A stretch of DNA of 64,000 nucleotides from CAVSUZ01 sp963791885 (lineage in GTDB: Bacteria; Pseudomonadota; Alphaproteobacteria; Acetobacterales; Acetobacteraceae): positions 930,001 to 994,000 of the forward strand of contig CAWBUL010000004.1 of NCBI GenBank assembly GCA_963791885.1. The letters are read 5' to 3'. Numbering within the stretch: the first letter of the stretch is position 1; the number at the start of each line of letters is the position of its first letter. A model generated the notes under the pieces. It was not told the DNA's origin, did not search any database, and was given only the letters and a program-made list of their open reading frames with translations. This document shows, piece after piece, positions 1 to 9,056 of the stretch. The translations under genes and the position numbers were made by a program.

Positions 1-108
1 ACCGGATCCCCGTGCCCGCCCGATCTGCTCCGCCTTTCGACCGGCATTGAGGACGTCGACGATCTCTACCGCGATCTCGACACCGCCCTGGTCGCTGCGC
101 ACCGCTAA
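1..108 (+). CDS. C-terminal end of a Cys/Met-metabolism PLP-dependent enzyme (partial)
   Basis: The first 35 codons are open from the window edge to a TAA at 106-108. The peptide contains LLRLSTGIEDVDDLYRDL, which matches the conserved C-terminal end of the cystathionine gamma-synthase / methionine gamma-lyase family, where an L-R-x-S-x-G-x-E-D-x-x-D-L motif is followed by a short helix. Only this tail is visible, so the exact substrate cannot be read. It lies 77 bases upstream of a polyamine-type ABC binding protein on the same strand and could belong to the same metabolic neighbourhood, which is an inference. Confidence 0.7.
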   Translation, partial: TGSPCPPDLLRLSTGIEDVDDLYRDLDTALVAAHR

Positions 109-185
109 AAAATCGGTTCGTTCCGGGGCTGGTCAATCACGCCTGCTCGCGGGTATGGTCCGGCCCTCAACGGGGAGAGAAACAC

Positions 186-1232
186 ATGCGCCGCAGACAG
201 CTTCTGCAGTCGGTTCTGGTCGCACCGGCCATTATCGGGTTACGCGCCGCACGTGCGGATACCCCGCAACTCACGGTCGTCTCCTGGGGCGGTTCCTACC
301 AGGACGCGCAGAGCAAGGCGCTGTTCCAGCCCGCCGCCAAGGCGCTGGGCATCACGGTGAAGGAGGAAACCTACACCGGTCTCGCGCAACTGCGGATGCA
401 CGTGAAATCCGGCGCCGTGTCGTGGGACGTCGTGTGCAGTGGGTCTGGCACCGCCGCACGCGCGGGCACGGAAGGATTGGTGCAGAAGCTGGATTACAAT
501 GTTATCGACGCGGCGGACTTCATCCCCGGCGCCGCCGCGCCGTACTATGTCGGCGGCGACGCCTTCTCCACCGTCGTCGCCTGGAACACGAAAACCTACG
601 GCGATAACGGTCCGCAGAACTGGGCCGACTTCTGGGACGTCAAGAAATTCCCCGGCACGCGCTGCTACCGCAACACAGTGACGCTGGAACCCGCGCTGAT
701 GGCGGACGGTGTACCGCCCGACCAGGTGTATAAAGTTCTCTCTGCCCCCGGTGGCATCGACCGCGCCATCAAGAAACTCACCGAACTCAAGCCGCATATC
801 GCCGTCTGGTGGTCCTCCGGCGCGCAATCCGCACAGGTCATGGTCGACGGTGCCGTCGACATGGTCATGGGTTGGAACGGCCGCTTCGACGTCGCCAGAC
901 AAGCCGGCGCCAAGGTTGCCTACACCTTCAACCAGGGCATGCTGGACTACGACACTTATGTCATTCCCAAGGGCGCCCCCAACACTGATCTCGCCATGAA
1001 ATTCCTCGCCGAGATCAGCAAGCCGAAATACCAGGCCGATCTGACCAAATACATCACCTACGGGCCGACCAATAAGAAGGCCTACGACCTCGGCGTCATC
1101 ACGCCGGCCGTGGCCGCGCAACTCCCGTCCTCGCCGGCCAATGTGGCGAAGCAACTCGTCATCGATACAGCCTGGTACATGCAATACGAACAGAAAGCCG
1201 CCGAGGCCTATCAGAACATGATGACCGGCTGA
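186..1232 (+). CDS. ABC transporter substrate-binding protein (spermidine/putrescine-type, family 1)
   Basis: A 348-residue periplasmic binding protein. The N-terminus has basic MRRRQ, a hydrophobic stretch and an A-R-A cleavage site near residue 24, so it is exported. The mature part begins with LTVVSWGGSYQDAQ, typical of PotD/PotF-like binding proteins, and has further family blocks (VVAWNTKTYG, MGWNGR). A GGGGAGAG ribosome site precedes the ATG. It is followed without a gap by an ATPase and two permeases, so it is the ligand receptor of that importer. The ligand is likely a polyamine or related small cation, judged only from family and from the amine-oxidase-like gene nearby. Confidence 0.88.
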   Translation: MRRRQLLQSVLVAPAIIGLRAARADTPQLTVVSWGGSYQDAQSKALFQPAAKALGITVKEETYTGLAQLRMHVKSGAVSWDVVCSGSGTAARAGTEGLVQKLDYNVIDAADFIPGAAAPYYVGGDAFSTVVAWNTKTYGDNGPQNWADFWDVKKFPGTRCYRNTVTLEPALMADGVPPDQVYKVLSAPGGIDRAIKKLTELKPHIAVWWSSGAQSAQVMVDGAVDMVMGWNGRFDVARQAGAKVAYTFNQGMLDYDTYVIPKGAPNTDLAMKFLAEISKPKYQADLTKYITYGPTNKKAYDLGVITPAVAAQLPSSPANVAKQLVIDTAWYMQYEQKAAEAYQNMMTG

Positions 1233-1238
1233 TCGGAC

Positions 1239-2315
1239 TTGTCTGCCTCGACCGCTCTGCCCATCGCGGTTCGCGGTCTCACCAAGTCCTACGGGCCGGC
1301 CCGCGCGCTTGACGACGTCAGCCTCGACATACGCAGCGGCGAGTTCCTGACGCTGCTCGGCCCGTCCGGCTCCGGCAAGACCACGCTGCTGATGGTGCTG
1401 GCCGGCTTCGTCCGGCCCGACCACGGCAGCGTTCGCTTCGGCGACACCGAAGTGATTCGCCTGCCGCCGCACAAACGCGATGTCGGCGTCGTGTTCCAGA
1501 ACTACGCGCTGTTCCCGCACATGAATGTTGCGGCGAACATCGCCTTTCCGCTGCGTATGCGTGGTGTCTCCCGCAACGAATCAGCCGAGCGCGTACGCAC
1601 TGCATTGCAAACCGTCCGGCTGGAAGGATTCGACGACCGCCGCGTCACGGAACTCTCTGGCGGGCAACGCCAGCGCGTCGCCCTTGCCCGCGCGATCGTC
1701 TTTCAGCCCCGCATCATGTTGATGGACGAACCGCTCTCGGCGCTCGACAAGCAGCTGCGCGACCATATGCAGATCGAACTCCGCGCCCTGCACGAACGTC
1801 TCGGCATGACCACAGTCTGCGTCACGCACGACCAGCGCGAGGCGCTGACCATGTCCGACCGCGTCGCCGTGATCCATCAGGGTCGCCTGCGTCAGATCGA
1901 CGCGCCGCGCACCATTTACGAACGCCCTTGTAGCCGCTTCGTCGGTGAGTTCCTCGGCGAATCCGCCTTCCTCAACGTCGAGCTTCGCGGCGACACGTGC
2001 TTCTTCGCCGGCCAGCCGATCACCCTTCCGCAACCCGTCGCAACCCGCGGCCCCGCGCTCCTCATGCTCCGCCCCGAGCGTCTTCGCCTGCTTTCCGCCG
2101 ACTCACCACCCGCAGTGAACCGCTTTCCCGGCCGCATCACCGGTGTCGTCTATCAGGGCGATAGCATCCTGCTTCAGGTGACGCTTCCCGACGGCACCCT
2201 CGTTCCCATCCGCACGCCCACCGCCGCAACTGTCCCAGCCCCGGGGGAGTCCGTCACACTTAGCCTCGCGCCCGAGGACGCCTTCATCCTCGATCGCGAG
2301 GACGAAGCCGCATGA
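1239..2315 (+). CDS. ABC transporter ATP-binding protein (PotA-like)
   Basis: A 358-residue ATPase that energises the adjoining importer from the cytoplasmic side. Walker A is GPSGSGKT at residues 41-48, the Q-loop is VFQNYALFPHM, the signature is LSGGQRQRVALARAI, Walker B is IMLMDEPLSALD, and the switch His is in CVTHDQREA. After about residue 240 follows a TOBE-like regulatory domain, as in PotA/FbpC proteins. The start is TTG, six bases after the binding-protein stop, because no ATG or GTG precedes the conserved VRGLTKSYG. It overlaps the next permease by four bases (ATGA). Confidence 0.93.
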   Translation: MSASTALPIAVRGLTKSYGPARALDDVSLDIRSGEFLTLLGPSGSGKTTLLMVLAGFVRPDHGSVRFGDTEVIRLPPHKRDVGVVFQNYALFPHMNVAANIAFPLRMRGVSRNESAERVRTALQTVRLEGFDDRRVTELSGGQRQRVALARAIVFQPRIMLMDEPLSALDKQLRDHMQIELRALHERLGMTTVCVTHDQREALTMSDRVAVIHQGRLRQIDAPRTIYERPCSRFVGEFLGESAFLNVELRGDTCFFAGQPITLPQPVATRGPALLMLRPERLRLLSADSPPAVNRFPGRITGVVYQGDSILLQVTLPDGTLVPIRTPTAATVPAPGESVTLSLAPEDAFILDREDEAA

Positions 2316-3187
2316 CAAACAACGCCGCTGTCCTGCGCCGCGACGTGCGCGCCGAGAACGCGCGTCTGCTCGGCCTCTCCGCACCCGCTCTGGTGCTTGT
2401 CCTGATCGGCCTGATTATTCCCGTCGGCTGGCTGTTCTATCTTTCCGCCTTCGACGACGGCGGTGCACTGACCATCGACAACTACCGCCGCCTCATCGTC
2501 CAACCTTCGTACGCGCGCATCCTGCTCACCACCTTCGAACTTAGTGCGCTGACCACGATCCTCTGCATCATCGGCGGCTACCTGCTCGCGTATGTCCTGG
2601 CGCAACTACCACGCCGTGCCGCGGCTCTCGGCATGGTCGCGGTCCTGATGCCGTTCTGGACCTCCATCCTGGTGCGCACCTACGCTTGGCTCGTCCTGCT
2701 GCAGCGCGACGGCCTGGTGAACCAGCTCGGCATCTGGCTCGGGCTTTGGAAAACGCCGCTCGCGCTGGTTTACAACATGACCGGCACCACGATCGGGCTC
2801 GTGCACATCATGCTGCCCTTCATGGTGCTGCCGCTCTATAGCTCCATGCGCGCGATCGACCGCGACTACATCAAGGCTGCCGCCAGCCTCGGCGCAAATC
2901 CGCTCAGCGCCTTCTGGCGTGTGCATTTTCCGCTCACCGCACCCGGCCTCGCCGCCGGCACGGTGATGGTCTTCATCCTCTGCCTCGGATCCTACGTCAC
3001 GCCAGCGGTGCTCGGCGGCGGCAAGGTCATCATGGTCGCCAACGCCGTCGCCAATAACATCGAACTCTATTTCAGTTGGGGGCCCGCTTCTGCCGTCGGC
3101 GTCGTGCTCCTCGTTGCCATCTTCATCGCGCTTTTCTGCGCCAGCCGTCTGACGCGGCTTGAGCGCATCCTCGGCGCCAGCCAATGA
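2312..3187 (+). CDS. ABC transporter permease (PotB-like)
   Basis: A 291-residue inner-membrane permease with about six hydrophobic segments. A first segment follows a short basic N-terminus, and a cytoplasmic EAA-type loop (IKAAASLGANPLSAFWRV) contacts the ATPase. The start ATG overlaps the stop of the ATPase gene (ATGA) and its own stop overlaps the next permease in the same way, so translation of the three genes is probably coupled. Length and motif agree with the PotB type of the spermidine/putrescine family; the substrate is not read from the permease itself. Confidence 0.92.
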   Translation: MTNNAAVLRRDVRAENARLLGLSAPALVLVLIGLIIPVGWLFYLSAFDDGGALTIDNYRRLIVQPSYARILLTTFELSALTTILCIIGGYLLAYVLAQLPRRAAALGMVAVLMPFWTSILVRTYAWLVLLQRDGLVNQLGIWLGLWKTPLALVYNMTGTTIGLVHIMLPFMVLPLYSSMRAIDRDYIKAAASLGANPLSAFWRVHFPLTAPGLAAGTVMVFILCLGSYVTPAVLGGGKVIMVANAVANNIELYFSWGPASAVGVVLLVAIFIALFCASRLTRLERILGASQ

Positions 3188-3996
3188 GCTGGCTCTCTAG
3201 CCCCGCTACCGAAACCCAGATTACCCACTGTGCGCGGCTCTGGCTCTACGCCCTTGCGATCATCCTGCTGCTGTTCCTTGTCATTCCGTCGCTGATCGTC
3301 ATCCCGATGTCGTTCTCCGCGTCGTCCTTCCTGCAATTCCCGCCGCACGAGTTCTCATTGCGTTGGTACCGCGCGTATTTTCACTCCACCTCATGGATGC
3401 AGGCCACCGCCACATCACTGAAAGTTGGCGCGCTGACTGCCATTCTCGGCACCATGACCGGCACCGCTGCTGCCTATGGCATGCGCGCGGCCGGTGGTGC
3501 CTGGACCCGCCTGATCCTCCTCTGTCTGCTCACGCCGATCATGGTGCCGGTTATTTTGATCGCCGTCGGTCTGTTTTACGTCTTCGTCAAGCTCCACCTG
3601 ATCAACACGCTCGCGGGCCTCGCACTTGCCGACAGCATGCTCGCCCTTCCGCTGGTTGTGCTGGTGGTCGGCGCCGCGCTGCAAAGCTACGATATGAGTC
3701 AAGAGCGTGTTGCTCGCAGCCTCGGCGCCTCACGCCCGCGCGCTTTCTTCCTGATTACCCTGCCGCAAATCCGCTTCGCCGTGATGACCGCCGCTGTCCT
3801 CGCCTTCCTCACCGGCTTCGATGAGGTCGTTGTTGCGCTGTTTGTCTCCGGCGGTGCCAATGCGACACTGACGAAAGAGATGTTCAACGCCCTGCGCGAT
3901 CAGATCGATCCGGTGATCGCGGCGATCTCCACCGTGATGATCGCCGTCTCATCCCTGCTTCTGTTCGGTGCGCAGTTGCTGGGACGGAAGCGTTAA
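3184..3996 (+). CDS. ABC transporter permease (PotC-like)
   Basis: A 270-residue inner-membrane permease, the second half of the translocation pore of the preceding importer. It has a membrane segment near residues 20-40 (LALAIILLLFLVIPS-like region) and further helices, with the EAA-type loop ERVARSLGASRPRAFFLI facing the ATPase. The start overlaps the upstream permease by four bases. This completes a four-gene operon of binding protein, ATPase and two permeases. The following MFS gene begins after 13 bases with its own good ribosome site and may be co-transcribed. Confidence 0.92.
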   Translation: MSWLSSPATETQITHCARLWLYALAIILLLFLVIPSLIVIPMSFSASSFLQFPPHEFSLRWYRAYFHSTSWMQATATSLKVGALTAILGTMTGTAAAYGMRAAGGAWTRLILLCLLTPIMVPVILIAVGLFYVFVKLHLINTLAGLALADSMLALPLVVLVVGAALQSYDMSQERVARSLGASRPRAFFLITLPQIRFAVMTAAVLAFLTGFDEVVVALFVSGGANATLTKEMFNALRDQIDPVIAAISTVMIAVSSLLLFGAQLLGRKR

Positions 3997-4009
3997 AGAG
4001 GGGGAGAGC

Positions 4010-5356
4010 GTGCCCACGAACACAGCAGGCCTTTCTGAGTTTGACCACGCAACCGTTCTCACGCCTGCGCGCCGGCGCGCGCTGATCCTCATTGCCTTTG
4101 GCGAGTTCGTTGATGGCTACGATCTCATCTCGATCGGCGGCGCCTTGCTGATGCTGCGTCCGCTGTTTGGACTGACGCCCGCCGAGACGGGTCTGCTCGG
4201 AGCGATTGCATTCTTCGGCGCCGCCCTCGGCCTGTTCATCGCGGGGGAAATTGCCGACCGGTTTGGCCGGCGCAACGTGTTCGTCCACGCTTTCTGGTTC
4301 TTTGTAGCGCTATCCGTGTTGTCCGCCGTGGTCGCCAACTACACCCAGCTTCTGATCGTGCGCGCGTTGATGGGGGGTGCGATCGGTGCCGATATCGCCG
4401 CCAGCATCACCTTCCTCGCGGAGATTTCCCCAAGACGCACCCGCGGCGGATGGACCGGCGCCATACCGCAGATCGCCTGGTCGCTGGGTGCACTGGTGTC
4501 GCTCGCGGTCGCGCTCGTGGCGTTCGAGCTGATCGGCCCCGGCGCGTGGCGCTGGATACTCGGGCTGGGTGCGCTGCCCGCACTCGTCATCCTGGCCGGA
4601 CGGCGCGGCCTGCCCGAGTCACCGCGCTGGCTGATCTCTCGCGGGCGCGTGGTCGAAGCGCGGGAAGCAATGGCGCTGTTCGGGATCACCGCATCAACCC
4701 AGTCCGACACCGTCCCGGTCGATGTCGCGGCGAGGGGCAGTTACATTGACATTCTTCGTCATCCGCACACGCGCCGCGCGCTGCTCGCGCTTGGCATCAT
4801 TGCGCTTACGCCCCTGATGTCCCCGGCAAGCGTCGTCGCGCCGTACGTGCTGCGTTACGTCGGCTTGCTCGGAGACACCGCGGCGCTCAAAGGCGGGATG
4901 CTCATCTGGGTCGGTGGACTGACGGGATCAATCATCGCCCTGGCGACGATAGACCGCATCGGGCGACTCCGTTCAGCCGCCATCGCGTGTTTCGGTTGCG
5001 CCATCTGCCTCGTCCTGCTCGTTCAACTCGTGGGCAGCCCGGTTCCGTTTGTCCTCGCCTATATGGCGCTCGGCGTCCTCACTTGGTTTGGCGCCTCCTC
5101 GTTCTGGACGCTGCCGACCGAGCTCCTGCCAACGCATCTGCGCGCGCGGGCCCAAGGTTTGGGCAACGGGCTTGCGCGCATCGTCGTCGGCCTGACGACA
5201 TGGTTCGTGCCCTGGTCGATTGCTGCCTTTGGCTTTCCACACACGTTCTATTTGCTGGCTGGCGTGGGCACGCTGCTCGGTCTCTACGCGCTGTCGGGCC
5301 TGCGCTTCGAACCGATGGGACGGGACCTGGACCAGGCCGGCACCATCAGCCCATAG
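4010..5356 (+). CDS. MFS transporter (sugar-porter/aromatic-acid-symporter type)
   Basis: A 448-residue major-facilitator protein with about twelve hydrophobic segments. The loop after helix 2 carries GEIADRFGRRN, the MFS motif A (G-x3-D-R-x-G-R-R), and the middle holds PESPRWLISRGR, the P-E-S-P-R-W-L block of sugar-porter and acid symporter families. I chose GTG at 4010 because GAGGGGGAGAG sits directly upstream; an in-frame GTG at 3968 would overlap the permease and lacks a ribosome site. Its place after an importer and before an oxidoreductase and CoA transferase suggests transport of an organic acid or amine, which is inference. Confidence 0.9.
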   Translation: MPTNTAGLSEFDHATVLTPARRRALILIAFGEFVDGYDLISIGGALLMLRPLFGLTPAETGLLGAIAFFGAALGLFIAGEIADRFGRRNVFVHAFWFFVALSVLSAVVANYTQLLIVRALMGGAIGADIAASITFLAEISPRRTRGGWTGAIPQIAWSLGALVSLAVALVAFELIGPGAWRWILGLGALPALVILAGRRGLPESPRWLISRGRVVEAREAMALFGITASTQSDTVPVDVAARGSYIDILRHPHTRRALLALGIIALTPLMSPASVVAPYVLRYVGLLGDTAALKGGMLIWVGGLTGSIIALATIDRIGRLRSAAIACFGCAICLVLLVQLVGSPVPFVLAYMALGVLTWFGASSFWTLPTELLPTHLRARAQGLGNGLARIVVGLTTWFVPWSIAAFGFPHTFYLLAGVGTLLGLYALSGLRFEPMGRDLDQAGTISP

Positions 5357-5363
5357 TCCGACG

Positions 5364-6635
5364 TCATTTCAAACGCCGGTCCGCCCACCGGTAATAAACA
5401 ATCGCCGGCGTCACGAACCACGGCGTGCCGAAATAGTACGGCCGCGTCGGGAAGGGCAGGTCGTCAAACGCCGTGCGCCCTTCCGCCAAACCCAGCACCT
5501 TCTGCCCCAGCCGCGTGCCGAGATACCCCGCCATCCCGACGCCGGAGCCGCAATACCCCATGGCGTAATGCACGCCCTCATGCGTGCCGGTATGCATCAA
5601 CTCGTCGAACGTATAGGCGACATAGCCACCCCAGGAATGGCTAATGCCGATCCCCCGCAGCTCCGGAAACAGCCGTACCACCTCTGCCAGCAGCCGCGCG
5701 CCTGCCTTTTCCGGCCCGGCGTCGTTGGCCGACACGCGGCCGCCGAACACGATGCGCGTGCCGTCGGGGGAGGGGCGATAATAATATACCACCTTGCGTG
5801 AATCGCTGATGATGCGGCCGCACGGCATCAGCCGCGCCATCACCTCCGGTGCGATCGGCTCCGTCGCGATGATGGAGCTGCCGATCGGAATCACCCGCCG
5901 CCGCAGCCACGGCGTCAGCGCCCCCGTATAGCCGTTCGTCGCCACCACCACGTCGCGCGCCACAGTCTGGCCGGAGGCGTGATGCACCACCAGTCCGTCG
6001 CCGTTGCGTTCGATCCCCTTGGCAGCACACTGCGGCACCAGCGTCACCCCGGCCTCCTGCGCCAGCCGCAGCATGCCACGATGAAACAGGCCCGGATGCA
6101 CGGACAAATGCTTCGGATACAGCACCCCACCGTGATACGCGTCTGTGCCAAGCTCGGCGTGCTGCTCCGCGCGAGAAATCAGATACGCCTCCTGCGCCAG
6201 ATGGGACGGAACGGCTTTGACCTTCTCAGCCAGCGCCTCATAGGCCGCTGGACTATGAGCGGCATGGAAACGCCCCGACTCCCGCAGCTCGCACGATATC
6301 TTTTCTGACTCGACGAAATCCTTTGCCCAGGCCAGCGAGTTCTGTCCTTCGCGGATGATCGCCTCGGCCCGCGCCGGGCCATAGCGCTCCGCCAACTCGG
6401 CGTAGCCGCCCTTCACGCTGGTGGAGATCTGGCCGCCATTGCGCGTGCTGCAGCCCCAGCCGATATCCGCCGCGTCCAGCACCACCGTGTGGCGTCCGCC
6501 GCGCGTCGTTTGCAGCGCGGCGTTTAGCCCCGTGTAGCCCGAGCCGATCACCAGCACGTCCGCTCGCGCGGGCGGCGCCGCCGCGCCCGCAGCGAACGGC
6601 GTCAGGTCGTCCCACCAGTACGCTGTCGTCTTCAT
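5364..6635 (-). CDS. FAD-dependent oxidoreductase (DAO family, PuuB-like)
   Basis: A 423-residue flavoprotein of the D-amino-acid-oxidase fold. The dinucleotide motif VIGSGYTGLNAAL lies near residues 28-40, followed by the family block GWGCSTRNGGQIS, and a C-terminal GYCGSGVGMAGYLG closes the FAD site. This block set is common in gamma-glutamylputrescine oxidase and related amine oxidases, which would deaminate an amine with O2 as acceptor. It sits next to a polyamine-type importer and a CoA transferase, supporting amine catabolism. It faces the MFS gene tail to tail with 7 bases between them. The exact substrate is not decided. Confidence 0.88.
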   Translation of the reverse strand: MKTTAYWWDDLTPFAAGAAAPPARADVLVIGSGYTGLNAALQTTRGGRHTVVLDAADIGWGCSTRNGGQISTSVKGGYAELAERYGPARAEAIIREGQNSLAWAKDFVESEKISCELRESGRFHAAHSPAAYEALAEKVKAVPSHLAQEAYLISRAEQHAELGTDAYHGGVLYPKHLSVHPGLFHRGMLRLAQEAGVTLVPQCAAKGIERNGDGLVVHHASGQTVARDVVVATNGYTGALTPWLRRRVIPIGSSIIATEPIAPEVMARLMPCGRIISDSRKVVYYYRPSPDGTRIVFGGRVSANDAGPEKAGARLLAEVVRLFPELRGIGISHSWGGYVAYTFDELMHTGTHEGVHYAMGYCGSGVGMAGYLGTRLGQKVLGLAEGRTAFDDLPFPTRPYYFGTPWFVTPAIVYYRWADRRLK

Positions 6636-6641
6636 CGGAAC

Positions 6642-7313
6642 TTACGAAACGCCGATCGTCGGCACCGTCTCCGGCGCGTCCAATGGCGCACCGGTTGCGG
6701 CGCGCACCTCATCCACCGTCATCCCGGGCGCAATCTCGCGCAGCCGGAACCCCGCGCCGGTCGGTTCGAACAACCCATAATTCGTCACGACCAGCGTCAC
6801 CACGCCGCGGGCCGTCACCGGCAAATCGCACTGTTGCACCAGCCGTGGTGAGCCGTCGCGCGTCACATGCTCCAGGATGATGAACACCCGGCGCGCACAG
6901 GCCGCGAGGTCCATGGCCCCGCCGATCCCGCCACCCTTCTGCCCCTTTAGCTTCCAGTTGGCGAAGTCGCCATTGCACGCCACCTGATAAGCACCCATCA
7001 CCGTCGCATCGATCCGACCGCCCCGGATCACGCCGAACGAATCGGCATGGTGCACGACCGCCGCCCCCGGCCGCAGCGTGACATTCTGTCCGCCCGCGTT
7101 CACCAGGTTCAGATCTTCCGCTCCCTCCGCCGCAACGGGGCCATAACCGATCACTCCGTTCTCCGAATGGTAGATGATGTCACGATCGCCGATGTCGGTG
7201 TTGGAGCACAGTGTCGGAATCCCCACGCCCAGATTGACAATCCAGCCGTCCTGGAACGTGCGCGCCGCGCAATCCGCCATCTGCTGGCGATTGAGCCCCT
7301 TGCTGCCGCTCAT
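6642..7313 (-). CDS. CoA transferase subunit B (3-oxoacid CoA-transferase type)
   Basis: A 223-residue small subunit of a family I CoA transferase. The conserved YHSENGVIGYGP contains the catalytic Glu that forms the glutamyl-CoA thioester, and LKGQKGGGIGGAMDL is a further family block. The start is the ATG at 7313 because it overlaps the stop of the A subunit (ATGA); a longer reading to 7343 would run inside that gene. With subunit A it would move CoA between acyl-CoA and a 3-oxoacid. Seven bases separate it from the downstream flavoprotein gene, so the three minus-strand genes are likely one operon. Confidence 0.93.
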   Translation of the reverse strand: MSGSKGLNRQQMADCAARTFQDGWIVNLGVGIPTLCSNTDIGDRDIIYHSENGVIGYGPVAAEGAEDLNLVNAGGQNVTLRPGAAVVHHADSFGVIRGGRIDATVMGAYQVACNGDFANWKLKGQKGGGIGGAMDLAACARRVFIILEHVTRDGSPRLVQQCDLPVTARGVVTLVVTNYGLFEPTGAGFRLREIAPGMTVDEVRAATGAPLDAPETVPTIGVS

Positions 7314-8080
7314 CGCTTCCGCTCCGCTCGCTTGGCCGGCCATATGCCCTCAGGTGCCGGCGGTACTTCCACCAGGCGGTGCACATAAATGCCCGACAGA
7401 TGGACGGCGTCGGGATCGATCGCGCCCGGTTCGACGATCGGCTCCTCGATCTCCGCGATCGTTACCCGCGCTGCCGTCGCCATCACCGGGTTGAAGTTCC
7501 GCTGGGATCGATGGAACTGCAGATTGCCGAACGCATCCGCACGGCGCGCACGAACGAATGCGTAGTCCAGTGGCAACGCATATTCCAGCAGACACTCGCG
7601 CCCGTTGAATGCGCGTGTCTCCCGCCCCTCCGCCAGCTCCGTCCCCGCCGCGGTCGGCGTGTAGAACGCCGGAATGCCGGCACCCGCCGCGCGCAGCCGT
7701 TCGGCCAGAGTGCCCTGCGGCACCAGCTCCGCTTCAACCTCGCCCGCCTCATAGAACCGCGTGAAGGGCAGAACGTCGGTTGGCCGCGTGGCTGCGGTGA
7801 AGGCGCAGATCACCTTCCGCACCTGCCCGTTCTCCACCAGCATGCCGATATCCGGCATGCGCGGAAGCTGCGCGCCACCCGTCGTGTTCGCGACCAGCGT
7901 CAGGTCGCGCGCGCCCTGCGCCAGCAATGCCTTGATCAGATTGAACGGTGTGCCCGGCATGGCAAACCCACCGAAGGCGATCGTCGAGCCGTCAGGAATG
8001 TCCGCCACTGCCTCGGCGAAGCTCTTGCACCGTTTCTCCCGCATCCCGGGATCAACGACGTTCCGCACCGTGCCTGTCAA
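7310..8080 (-). CDS. CoA transferase subunit A (3-oxoacid CoA-transferase type)
   Basis: A 256-residue large-side subunit of a family I CoA transferase. The N-terminal block IPDGSTIAFGGFAMPGTP matches the CoA-binding loop of this family, and the C-terminus holds RVTIAEIEEPIVEPGAIDPD. The start is read as TTG at 8080, preceded by AGGAGG five bases upstream; an in-frame GTG four codons on is the alternative. It is the first gene of a minus-strand run A subunit, B subunit, flavoprotein. About 100 bases separate it from the divergent MBL gene, so this gap should hold two promoters. Confidence 0.92.
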   Translation of the reverse strand: MTGTVRNVVDPGMREKRCKSFAEAVADIPDGSTIAFGGFAMPGTPFNLIKALLAQGARDLTLVANTTGGAQLPRMPDIGMLVENGQVRKVICAFTAATRPTDVLPFTRFYEAGEVEAELVPQGTLAERLRAAGAGIPAFYTPTAAGTELAEGRETRAFNGRECLLEYALPLDYAFVRARRADAFGNLQFHRSQRNFNPVMATAARVTIAEIEEPIVEPGAIDPDAVHLSGIYVHRLVEVPPAPEGIWPAKRAERKR

Positions 8081-8180
8081 GACGTCCTCCTGAGCCCGGC
8101 CGCGTCTTTGATTATGCGAAACTTTCCCCCGCAGCGGTTATTCGGCACTATATCCTTCTCCTGAGCTACGGAGGTGTGGC

Positions 8181-9056
8181 ATGGCGCTCTCCAACCTTCG
8201 GTCGGAAGTCGAGGGCTTCCACGACAAGGACACCGGGACCGTGACCTATATCGTCTCGGACCCGGCCAGCGGTACCACCGCCATCATCGATCCGGTAATG
8301 GACTACGACCCGAAAAGCGCCCGCACCTCCACCAAATCAGCAGACGCGGTGATCGCCCGCGTGCAGGAACGCGGGCTCAAGGTGGACTGGCTCCTGGAGA
8401 CGCACGTGCACGCCGACCACCTCTCCGGTCTGGCATATGTCAAGCGCCGCGTCGGCGGTCGCAGCGCCATCGGATCGCGCATCAATGAGGTGCAGCAGGC
8501 CTTCAAGGACATCTTCGGATTCGAGCGTGCGTTCCAGCCTGACGGCAGCCAGTTCGACCATCTGTTCGCCGACGGCGAAACTTTCCAGGTCGGGGGCATC
8601 CCAGGCCGCGTGCTGCACACGCCCGGCCATACGCCCGCCTGCGTCTCCTATGTGATCGGGGACGCGGTGTTTGTGGGCGACACGCTCTTCATGCCCGATG
8701 GCGGCACGGCGCGCGCCGACTTTCCGGGCGGCGACGCCGCCACACTCTACCGCTCCATCCACCGCATCCTCGATCTGCCCGCCAGCACGCGCATGTTCAT
8801 CTGCCACGATTACGGGCCGGGCGGCCGTGCCCCCGCGTGGGAAACAACCGTCGGGGAGCAGCACCGCGCCAACATCCACATTCACGACGGCATCGATCAG
8901 GACGCCTTCGTCGCCACCCGTACAGCGCGGGACAAAACCCTCTCCATGCCGGTGCTGATCATCCCGTCGGTGCAGGTGAATATCCGCGCTGGTGAACTGC
9001 CGGAACCCGAGGACAACGGAATTCGCTACCTGCGCGTGCCGCTGAACGTCCTGTGA
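8181..9056 (+). CDS. MBL-fold metallohydrolase, persulfide dioxygenase / Blh-like
   Basis: A 291-residue metallo-beta-lactamase-fold protein. The metal motif HVHADH is at residues 75-80, H150 in TPGHTP, D167 in VGDTLF and H209 in CHDYG complete the set. TYIVSDPASG at the N-terminus and the FxGGD-type block DFPGGD after GGTARA are typical of the ETHE1/Blh branch, which oxidises glutathione persulfide to sulfite using one iron. No rhodanese domain is fused. The stop overlaps the next gene (GTGA), so the two are translationally coupled. A lactonase or glyoxalase II role is the less likely alternative. Confidence 0.87.
   Translation: MALSNLRSEVEGFHDKDTGTVTYIVSDPASGTTAIIDPVMDYDPKSARTSTKSADAVIARVQERGLKVDWLLETHVHADHLSGLAYVKRRVGGRSAIGSRINEVQQAFKDIFGFERAFQPDGSQFDHLFADGETFQVGGIPGRVLHTPGHTPACVSYVIGDAVFVGDTLFMPDGGTARADFPGGDAATLYRSIHRILDLPASTRMFICHDYGPGGRAPAWETTVGEQHRANIHIHDGIDQDAFVATRTARDKTLSMPVLIIPSVQVNIRAGELPEPEDNGIRYLRVPLNVL

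Noticed and set aside
240..1520. Long minus-strand frame opposite the first binding-protein gene
   Set aside because: It has no family resemblance, a His/Arg/Gly-rich composition typical of GC-rich antisense frames, and covers a well-supported gene pair.
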